DNA of 64,000 bases, from the NCBI GenBank assembly GCA_963930775.1, contig OZ005705.1, positions 7,192,001 through 7,256,000 on the forward strand. The letters are read 5' to 3'. The notes beneath the pieces are model-generated. The model saw only the letters and a program-made list of their open reading frames with translations, was not told the origin of the DNA and searched no databases. The number at the start of each line of letters is the position of its first letter. Position 1 is the first letter of the stretch. This DNA is from Cliona cf. orientalis (Eukaryota > Porifera > Demospongiae > Clionaida > Clionaidae). A program made the position numbers and the translations under genes. This document shows positions 1 through 10,900 of the stretch, in pieces.

Positions 1-234
1 CATGCACATGCATGTACATGCTTGCAACAGAACTCCATCTCTATGGTTATAGATAATAAATGATTATGCTCGCAGAATTAACCACAGATATCGATTCCAG
101 CATTACAGATGTTGATGTAGCACACTGAAGTATCCTCAAATGGTAAGGGGTCGCCAAACGTTTGTGCACATATCTACCCCTTTACCCAATAATCAGCTAT
201 TGCTAAGCATTGTATATGAGTATGTGCAGCATAC

Positions 235-668
235 CTTCTCGATGGCTTAGTGGTGCTGAGAGAGTGAAGCTGAGCCTTTGACGCTGGTTTGACTGATGGC
301 TGGATATTCTCTTGATTCTCTCGGTACAGACCCCCATCTCTTCCAATCTTCACCTTGTTCTGAGAAGACGGCAACTGTGTTTGCTTCCTAGCCGAGAGCA
401 GAGCAGCTGAAGTAGTCTTCTTGACGGAATCAAAACGTTTCAAGGATTGAAGGAGTCGTGGACTGTGGACGACTGGGTGAACACGGATCACTGTCCCCTC
501 AGGCGTGGCGTAGTCATGCATGTAGGAGAGTCGCTTCATGGGGGTGCGGCTATAAAAGTTGAAGCAATTTAAATAAATCTTCATTATGACGAAATCTCCA
601 ACTCTTACTCACCCAGTCTCTGATCGCCACCTTTCAAGGCACCCCCTCATATCTCTATGAATGTACAT
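235..668 (-). CDS. 5' exons of an unidentified gene, truncated at the left edge
   Basis: Two exons can be joined on the minus strand. The first runs from about 650 or 668 down to 613 (two in-frame ATGs), with donor GTGAGT. The second is 549-235, with acceptor ...TTTATAG and donor GTATGC. The reading frame stays open across the junction and reads GRTPMKRLSYMHDYATPEG near its start. The peptide is basic and rich in Ser, Lys and Gln, with no signal peptide, membrane segment or domain that I recognise. The second exon ends in a consensus donor, so the gene continues beyond base 1. It lies head-to-head with CEP164, about 280 bp start to start, so the two may share a promoter. I do not recognise the family and assign no function. 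Confidence 0.5.
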
Positions 669-948
669 GGTAAATTTTAATATGTGGTGCTGTGCCTTTT
701 AGGTGTAGACTATTCTTTAGGTAGCTCACTTTTTGGGTGGATGGTTTATCTCCATGATGGTCCTGGAGTCCCCACTGTGCTTGCCTGTGTTCTGCGAGGT
801 TCGAATTTTCAATTTATGCGCATGCGCAATTGGGAAAAGGTGTAACAATAGCACTGCGCTCTATTTGGAATTCAAATACGTTAGTAAATTTTGTGGTTTG
901 CGTGTGGTGTACGCTCGCTCGAGCGCTCGCACAGCGCTGGTTCGAAGG
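669..948. promoter_or_regulatory. Divergent promoter region, unknown gene / CEP164
   Basis: This 280-bp gap separates the proposed start of the minus-strand gene from the CEP164 ATG. No TATA box is obvious. It contains the alternating CpG-type sequence GCATGCGCAATT near 820. Promoter function is inferred only from the head-to-head gene layout. Confidence 0.4.
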
Positions 949-3900
949 ATGGACTACGCTTACGGACAGCAAGTACTGGAAGAAGACTATGACGAAAACT
1001 ACGAACCAACAGAGGAAGGTACGTATTAAAAACGTGCAAAAATTCAAATTTCTTTGCGCGAAAAGTCCGTTGCCATGGTCACGTTGCGGAGGCTTTTACG
1101 CTTGGCTCTTCCCTTTGACGTTTTACAGAGATTCTGGAGTACTGTAAGGTGCTAAAATTGGACCCCGTGAAAGAGAAAGACTTGATGTACATCGCGAAAG
1201 AGGGCATAAAGGCGCCACTGCCAAGCCAATGGAAACCTGTGTATGTGTAGTGGGTGTGGTCTAAATATTTTATATTGTGTGATACTATGACTATGATTTC
1301 GTATAGAGAACAGCCCAATGGTAGTATATACTATTTCAACTTTGTCACTGGAGCAAGCACTTGGGAGCATCCTTGTGATGAGTTCTATCGCAACCTCCTA
1401 AAGCAGGAGAGAGAGAAAAGGAAGAGAGGGGGAGTGGGTGCTACCACGGGTGGCACAGCAAGGACAAAATCGAGCGGTGGGTCATCAAATAAGAAGAAAG
1501 GTATCAAGATTACGAGTGTGAAGCAGAACCCACCATCGACTATTGGAACTGGAACCGGGAATGGAATAATGAAGAATAGAGGAATTGGTGATGGAGGGGG
1601 AGAGCTCCATATGCACCCTGCCCAGTTGATGAATGGTACCACTTCTCTGGCTGGTAGGAGCCGTGCCCCGAACGGTGGCCCCCTCCAGATGAGTAGAGTT
1701 GGGGGAGGAGGACTAAGCAGTGCTGCACAGATCAATCTGAGAGAAGCTCCACAAGGAAAGGTGAGCAACACAGTCACATAATCCCTTTAATAATGCTGCA
1801 CTATTATAATTATCTACTTAAAAAATTCCAATTTATATACGTTGTAGCTGCAAGGTTCTCCAGGACATGGGAGGCTAGCTCCACTCTCATTGGGAGGCGG
1901 TAAGCCCCCACCTTCCATCAGCGGACTTCCCCTCCTCAAGGCACCTCCATCTCTGGCACCTGTCCGCATCCCTTCAGCAATGGTAAGACCCCAATCAGTG
2001 TATTTATTTACTAACTTGAGCTTTAATACAAGGTGTTAATTATGTAAATAAAAATGCTGATCTGGTTGTTTTTGTGTCACAGAGCCAAGTGGGGAGCAGT
2101 CTTGGAGGGTCACTTGGCAGCACAGTTACTACTACAGGTGCTGGAGGAGATAGCTTCAAGCAGTCGTCAACAGACCCTCTGGCCAACAGCCACCTGAGAA
2201 ATGTCAACATCGGCAATATTGGTATCTCAAACGAATTTGAGGAGGAAGACGAAATGGATGAATCTAAATCAGAAAGTGTACGTATATTAATCCATTGAGA
2301 AACAGTGGATTGTCACAAGGTTATCACACATAATATTTTTATCAAATAGGATCTAGGAGGAGGGCTAAATAAGATGGGTATGAATCTGCTGGGTGTTGAG
2401 GATCTTGGACTGAAGGTATCGCAAGCATTTCTACATGTGATATGAAAATGTGACTTACTACTCTTCTCTCTATTCTTAATGCATAAATCCTATAGGACAC
2501 TGAGGACTCCACTGAAGATGTCAGCAAAGAGCTCCGCAAGATAATGGAGCTGAGTGAAGCTAGTGATGATATGGACGAACCCGGGAACGAGTTCCTAAAG
2601 AGACCAGGAGGTATCGGTATCCCCCCACCCTCCCCGCCAGTAGTTGCAGTTGGAGGTGGAATCAAAACGAAAGCAGTCAATTTGACCGGAGAAGCTGCCG
2701 TATCTTCACCGAGGCTACAGCGTCCTGGTGCTGCTAAATCCAGAGATCGAAGCAACAGTGGCAATAAGGAGACACTTGTGCCAGACCAACCTACCACGCC
2801 TGGAAAATCTTCACTACAGGCTCCATTTGCACCGGTAGTTCCTCTGTCTATTCCTCCTGGTGGTCCTGGGAGCGGGGTGGCAGCAAAAGTGGCTGCAGCT
2901 ACGGATTCAGCAGCTGCTGTTAAACCACTCCTCAGCAAAGAAATACCTCCTCGACAGGCTGATGTGAGCAGAGAAGCGCAGCTATTGGTGGCAGGACACA
3001 AGAGTACTATTGAGGAATTGAAGAAGGCACATGCAGAAGAACGCGCCAAGGTTGAGCAGCAGTTTCTGCAGGAATTGAAGGATCTAAAGGAATCGCTGAG
3101 CAATCAAAACGAATCAAGTCTTGATTCATTTCGAAAGAAGCTAGCAACGGAGCAACGCTCAGAAGAAAAGCAGTTACGTGCTCAAAAGGAGACATTTTTG
3201 AACGAACTGAGATTACGTATCAAGGAGGAGGGGGATGAGGAAGAAGCTAAGCTAATGGAGGCAAAACAGGACACCATTAGAAAACTCAAACAACAGGTTA
3301 GTCACTTGATTCTACTGTGACCCTGAACAGAATGATTTCTGGCCTCACTTTTTCATTAGCTTTATATCATTTATGTATCTAAAATGTGTACTAATAACTG
3401 GCCCTATCACATTGTATTATAGATTACTGTGGAGCAAGAGAGAGAAGAGAGACAGTTGAAGGAAGCCAAAGAGAAAGCTCTTAGCAACTTACGCAAGGAG
3501 ATTCAAGATCAGCAAAGCAAAGAGGAGTCACAAGTTCGTTCATCTAATGCTGGTGAACTGGTCAAACTGAAGGAGAGGTTAAGCTTGGAGCTGACTGAGG
3601 AGAGAAGGAAGATGGAATCATCCAACGAAGAAGAGCTCGAGGCCATCAGGCAGCGAGGGGAGGAGGAGCTGAAGGAGAAAAAGGAGGTGTTAGAGAGAGA
3701 GCATCAGAAACAAAGAGAGGCTCTTCAAGCTATGGAAGACAAGCAACAAAAGGTGAGTCGGTGAATGATTTTGTGAAGTACCGAGGGTTTAATTTGTGCG
3801 TTTTTCTTAGGCTTTGGAAGAGGCTCGTGCTGATTTAGAAAAGGCACACAATTTGGAGGAATTCAAAGCTAAAGCACTTTTGACTCACAAACAGGCTCAG

Positions 3901-6900
3901 GAAGAAATGGAAGCAGAGGTATATAATTATGAAGCCAAAATATCTGCAAATCATCGTTGAATTCAATCTTTGTATATAGCTTGCATTGGAGCTTGAAAAT
4001 AAGAAGGCAGCTTTAAATGAGAAGCATCAAGCTGAAATTGTAAGTTAGTAATGTAATGTTTGTGTGGGTGTGTATCACTTCCCTATCACATCAAGGTGAC
4101 ACTGAAGGAACAACTTGCCCAGGAAATAGGGGAGATTAGAAAAGAAGAAAATGAAAAGGTATGGCTCCCTTTTAATGACGCACTATTTGACTTTGATTTC
4201 AAATTTAATATGTACATCATGTGTAATGTGTAGCTGAATGAGGAAAAAGAGAAGATATCTCAAGAACTTGAAAGTATCAGAAATACTCTGACACGAGAAC
4301 ACGAAGAAACTATGCAGCAGCTACAAGCAGAGTACGAGTCTGCACAGAAACAGCTACAGCAGTTGAAGGAGGAGCAGGTAGGAGGGAGAGAGAGAGAGAG
4401 AGAGAGAGATTAAAGAATGTAGTATACCACTACTTTGTCATGTAGCTTCAAGAGATAGAAAGTTTAAAATCCGAGTATGATGCTGAGTGTGAGGAGCTAT
4501 CTAGAGCCAAGTGTGAAGTAGAGGAGCAGATGTCAGAGCTGGAGTCAAGGAGGAGCCAGCTACAGGCCAGGGAGGAAGAACTCAAAGCAGATGAAGAGAG
4601 GCTAGAGAAGCTGAGGTCAGCCAATGCCAAGGAGACTGAACAGCTCTTGCAAAAGCAACAGATTGAGCTGAGAAAGAGCGTAGATAAGGAAAAGAAGCGA
4701 CTTGATTCTGTCAAGAAGTAAGAGAAATTCACTGCTATGATGTGTTGGTTTGGTACGGGGTCGTCAATTGTTGCCCATGTGCAGGTCTTGTGGTACAGTG
4801 GAGAATGAACTACAGCAACTCTCACAGCAGAAGGATGTCTTGTTGGCCGAACTAGGAAAGCTAAAGAGGGAAGAACAGCAGTACAGGAGCCAGCTTTCTG
4901 ATCTAAAGAGCCAAGTGAAGGGGCAGCTAAACAATGGCCTAGCAAAGAAATCACAGAAGATGGATGCCAAGAACTTCCCTTTATCTGCCAGGAATGGTGC
5001 ACGGGGTGAAACAACCACAAAAACTGATGGACTGGAGGAAGGAAAGAAGCCTGCACAGCTATCCAATGGCTTCACCCATGTGAGGGAGGATGGCAAAGCT
5101 AAGAAGGCTACTACTGTGGGGGAGGATTTGGTGGATGGCAGTGAATCTGAGAGTGAAGAGGAGGAGGAGGAGATGACTGCTGGATCCATACGCTCGACCG
5201 AATTAGCACAGAAGCCTAAGGTATGCATGGAGTGCAATTGATGAGGTCCCCTATGTACATGTACATGTGCGTGTGCATAATATGTGTTGATGCAGCTATT
5301 ATTTTAATCCCTTGGGACAACTTTAAAAAAAAAGAGGAGTCCCGTTTATAGTGGGTGTTCTCATTCCAGGATAGTTCTCTATGCAACTGGGACCAATTAT
5401 TATACCCCAAGGTATCCTCATCTCTGGGGGTATCCCTTTTAGGAAATTCTATTTTAACTGAGTGATATTAACTTTAACCCTTTGTTTATAGGTCTTGAAT
5501 GGCCTTGAAACATCCACCAAGCATCAAGAGCACCCATCAGACAGCGAGGACAGTTCTGTGCTTCTATCCAGCCTCCAAACTCGACTCACAGAAAAGAACC
5601 GCGAGCTCCATCAAACTCTCCAAGCAGAACAAGACTCTCTTGTCAAGACCAAAGCTTACCTCAGGCAGCAGCAGGAGACTCTGAAGCAGAGAAGAGTCGC
5701 CTTGAAGCGTGCCCACAAGGACTGGAATGGCGGTACTGCCAAATCCTCTAAAACAATAGGCACAGCTGTGGTGAGTGTAGTTGCACAATGTATGACGTGT
5801 AATCTTCCCATAGCCCTTAGTAGAGAGATAGTCTGCCATAATTTGTTCGTGGAGGAAGTATGCTCAAGCATGGAAGCTTGCTGCAGAAATTGCATCAGTG
5901 GTGGGAAATTTCGTCTCATTATGGTTTTGAGCTGGCTTTATTGGGGTATAGCTGGGAGTACGTTCCCATCCAACGGGAAGGGCGTGCTGGAAGAAATGAT
6001 GTGTTTTGGACACATAATTATTGCATTATGCACATGTTGCTTTACATTATGTATTTGCAATAATCTTGTTATACTCCGCGGACCTAATAAGGCTGCTTTT
6101 TTTGAATAAATATTTTTACCTAGACTACATATCTGCAGGGGTTGGAGGATGGAAACTCAAGTTTGCTCCAAGATATCCGCTCCAAGCTTGATCAGGTGAG
6201 TTTGTTATTTAGTTCAGAATCCCCCACACATTTCCACGAAGTACCCCTACTAATTAACCTTAATTATGCTCCCACTGCAGGAAGCTACTGCACTGAGTGA
6301 GTTGGAGGAGAGAGTGAAGTCCTCTAACCACCTCCTGGCTAAGAAGGAGCAGGCCATCAGCCAGCTCCAGGCTTCCCTGGCCCAGCAGGTAATAATGTGG
6401 CTAACCCTCTCAAAGGAAACAAAGGGCTGTTTCTAGTGGCATTGTATATCGCTAGGCCTCCCTATACAGTGGTGTGTGCCAACACTTATCGAATCATTCG
6501 CTTGGGCAACTCAAAGCACTTGGCGCCCTTTGACTGTTATAACCTCAATACCACTAAGTGATTGTTCCTACTTATGTACACAACTATTTGTGCACTGCTG
6601 GGGGGATGTAGTCAATTGTGCAATTAAATTCTATATTGTCACTTACAATGTTTTCTGCACTTGTTTTGTGGATTATGCAGCTCGAGGAAATGTCCTCTTC
6701 TGGAGAAGAAGAAACTGAACATACTCCCTCTCCCTCGCCGCCTCCTCCTCCTGCTGAAATAATGAGCCTCGATTTCGATATCCCTTCCCCAAAGACCTAC
6801 CTAGCCAAACTGAAAGCCAGCCTGGAGAAGAGTACAAGACACAGAAACTCCAAATCAAAGCACCTAAGATCGTCAAGACATCATAGCTCACGAAAGAGGC

Positions 6901-7918
6901 ACCTCACCTCGCCCCTGTCAATCAGAGTCCCTTCTAGAAATGGGCGGAGGCTTTCAGAATATCAAGGTGGTAGTCCCGACGATGATGATGAAGATGGCCT
7001 CTCTCAGTCTTCAGATTCCCCCTCCTCCTCCTCTTCTGAGAGTATTACCCTGACCACTATCGACATTGGTAGAAGTAAGAGAGCAACATCGTCTAGTTCT
7101 CCCGTGCACTCGCACTTCTCTCCAGTGAGTAAAGGGATCCTGGGTAGTGCTGCTGGGCGTGTGACAGCATGGGACCAACCAACCATTCATCGATCGACAA
7201 ATAATGGAGGAAACGCAAGCTTGTCCACTAGTCTACTAGCCTCCACTCATCATCACATGCACAACGGAGCATCATCCAGTGGTGACGAGAAAAGTGACAT
7301 CATGTCCTCCCTTCAGATGATCAACGGACAGCTGGGAGAGCTGCTCTGTCGCCTAGGCCCCTCTCAAACTTTGACCTCTCCTGCCGCTGCTACTACAGCT
7401 CCCCTGGTACTCCCCCACTATGCTCGCTACAGCCCAAGTCCAGTCAGCTCGTTTCTTGTAGGAGACATTGGAGCATCACTACACCAACATAATTCTACAC
7501 TATTGAACACTAGTGGCAAGTAAGTCTGTTAGGTAGTAATGCCCATGTTCATGTACATGTAGTCCCAGGGATTTATGGCAATGTGTGGGGGTGTAATTGC
7601 GTATATGTAGGTGGATAAGGGTGGGCTCTTTGGAAAGCTTGTTGGTGGGGAATTTACCAAATATTGCTGATGAAGTGTTCTTGATGTCTATGTAGGGATG
7701 GCTAGGTACTTGTACAGTTTCTGTTGCTATTCTAACAGTCAAAATTTTTTAATTAAGGTAATTAGCCTTCCATTTCAGAATCCCCTTTCGTTTGTGTGTG
7801 TGTGTGTGTGTTGTGTTGTGTAAAACATGACTAGTTTTTAGGATACACTGTAGGTATGACGTACATTTTGTATTTATGACAAATCCACTTCTTACATCAG
7901 CGTGCACACACATGCCAT

Positions 7919-7958
<40 letters not shown>

Positions 7959-10900
7959 GTAGCAGGTGGGCAGAGCCCGTCCCCCCACAGATTGATCACA
8001 TCGACCTAGAACTACAAAGAAAGCGACAGTCGTATTTGGGTGAGTTATGAAAGCATCGCGGAGCAGAACTAAAAACACATAATATTCCATCACATGCATA
8101 CAATTGTCCTATCAAGTGTGGTTTATTACTGAGTTAAGCTGTCATGGCAACGGTCGTGTTTGTGTGAAGGAATCACCCTCTCTCCAGACTGCTTGCATGT
8201 GTTTGTGATTAGGGTGTTGGCTGCTAAGACACCAGCTGAACTTATACACCCGGCTCGTGGTGCATTATTATTACGGTGTGGTTATTGCAATTACGCTCTG
8301 TGCATGACCACAGGTCACAAGCGCTAGATCACATTCCTTTACTGTGTGCTCTCTGCTGTGCTGTACTGTGGTGATTTAACCATGTGTGTGTGTTATACTA
8401 ATCAACTTCCACATTTGGCCTGGTGGGAGCCTCCTCTCTCTACACCCTACGACTCACTCTTTGGCTCATACCTCAAATTGTCTACCAACCGCAATTCTCT
8501 AATCGATTGCCTATTCACGCATCCAGACCACTGCCCAAGCTACCCACTTTGAAGTCTGGAGGCCAATTATTCAATAGCGGAAAATTGTTTTCCTTCTTGT
8601 TTTTTTCTCTTTTTTCTCTTTTTTTCCCTCTCTTTCTCACTCTCACTCACTCTAAGCCTTGATAAGAATTTATAACTTGTGTACAGATGCACATGCAAAG
8701 CATTCGCATGCATTCCCACTGTTTTGCAAATTGCTAGCATATTGGGTTATTCAGCTTCTAAGGAATAAGTGACGCTAATTACTCTATAGTACTTGGCACA
8801 CCCAGCACTCACTATAAAGAGAGCGAGAAAGAGAGAGAGAGAGGAGTATTATACGTAGCTCTTGCACTGCACATTATTGCACAATCAAAAACCGCAGCAG
8901 TGTTTGTGGTGGTTGTATGACAAGGTGTGCAATTGAAAGAAACAAGTGGTCTAGCCATCCTACTCAGACTTTGTGACTTGATATTTGTTCTAAGTTATTG
9001 AATCAATATGAGGGGGGCACTTGTACCAATTATGTAGGAGTTTCACAAACCGCAGTAATGTCATCCATAACTCGTCATCTATGCACAACTTTCCCAGTGA
9101 ATGGAAGGGGGAGTGTTTAGGCACTAGGTAGGAGTACCAAAATGGTTACGTTAGCCTCTAGTTTCCGCACTAGGGGCGAAATCCTTAAATTTTTTTACCG
9201 TACAGCAATAGTGCAAATGCATTCATGTAATCTGCAGCTATAGCATGGGAAGCTAGGGCCATCAATGGTTGGTAATAATAGGAAGCTATGCCGCTGAATT
9301 GAAGTGGTATTTCCAAGAAGCTACCTAGGTGCATGTGAACACTGCAGTCCTTTCAGTTTGAGTATGGTAAGGCAAAGTGCCAAAGATCTTCTCAGACTAA
9401 TAAACTGAGTGGGAGAAGGTGAATAGAGTTTCCTTGAGGACAGCAGATCTCTGACTCGATGTAGTAGTATGATAATAATTATGATGGGTGGGCATCCCCT
9501 TGAAATTTGTTATTTAGCTTTTTAGAGTTCAAAAACCAATGAATATCTGAGGCTAACCAATCAGAGTCAATCACCAAAACTATGCTCATTCTTGTTCCCT
9601 CTATAGTGGCTGGTGGCTCCACACTTCTTTAGAGCACAAACACACACTCATGGGAAGCATTTCCCAGACAGAGCTAGCCATCTGGCCCGAGAGTGCTGTG
9701 TCTTAATGGCCGCCTGTTTGGGGTGGGGGGACTGAAACGGGGAAAGGAATCCATACTCTGTATAGTATTACATGTGCCCACCCAAGCACTGGGGCGGTAT
9801 GTGTGTCTTATGTGTACGTATGTGTGTGTCAAAAAAAGAGGAAGTTGGTGGTGAACGGTGTCTATGTGTATGGTGATATGGTGGGTAGCAATTATTCAAT
9901 AATTTGCTGTGATGTATCCTTTCTGATGACTGGGGCAAGGGTGCAATGGGGTGAATGGCGACTGGCGACTTAGTTTTTTGTTTATCTTGGGACTGACTCG
10001 CTAAGAACAGCATTTTACATACAATATCGACTGTGATATAAGCGTAAATTTTTGTCAATCCTTCTTCTGGGAACATCAATTTTTGTTGTGTTCCTATTGT
10101 AGTGGAGAATGGACGATGGAGCCAGCTGTATAGACAGTCGTGCATACCAGACACATTCCACTCATATATTTAACTGCCTGCGTGCGCTCTCACGTGTGCA
10201 CAAGCGTGTGTGTGTGGAGAGGGAGGATGGCGAGTGAGTGTTAAAGTGTGTACATGTACATAATCGTATTTGTGAGTCTGTGCGTGCGTGTCTGTGAGTG
10301 TGTATGCATATAATATGGTGTATGAGAGGATTATATTATGTGGAATGTATGGCATATATTGTGTGTGTGTGTGTGTGTGTGGTACAAAGTGCATCACAAG
10401 TCCTAACTCCCTTAGGGTGGTCTCTCAGGCTTGTCAGTTTATTTTCCTCTGACAATGGACGAGGAGGCTAATCTAGTCTTGTTTGGAGACCCAACAGATT
10501 AACTACTATATACACACCAGTACCCCACACAGGAGGGGCACCCATGCATGTACATGTATGAATAATCATTCTTGATTTCTCATGCATGTAGGTATCAAGG
10601 AAAAAATTATACACTTCACACAGTTTAATAATTATATGCATGTAGTGTGAGTATGCGGCAGCGTAGGTGTGGTTAAGCAGTATAATGTTTCTGATTATTA
10701 GGCGTAAGTTTGACTCGGTTTTTTGTTACTTAAGTATTCACTAGCGTGAATTTGCTTTGGAGTCATGGGACCCCACCTAGAAATAATATCATCCATTGCA
10801 CACTGTGATGCCTTTCAAATGAGGCAAGAGAAATCACATTAGCCTCCTACTAACTTACATGTATGCACCACACATCCCACCTAGACCTACGTACACCCCC

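Noticed and set aside
5772-6109. Extension of the CEP164 exon ORF to a stop at 6109 (Cys-rich hydrophobic tail)
   Set aside because: A good donor (GTG|GTGAGT at 5770) precedes it, and the downstream exons at 6139, 6281 and 6681 continue the coiled-coil protein.
10170-10397. His/Thr-rich 75-codon ORF in the CEP164 intron
   Set aside because: It is a translation of GT/CA microsatellite DNA.
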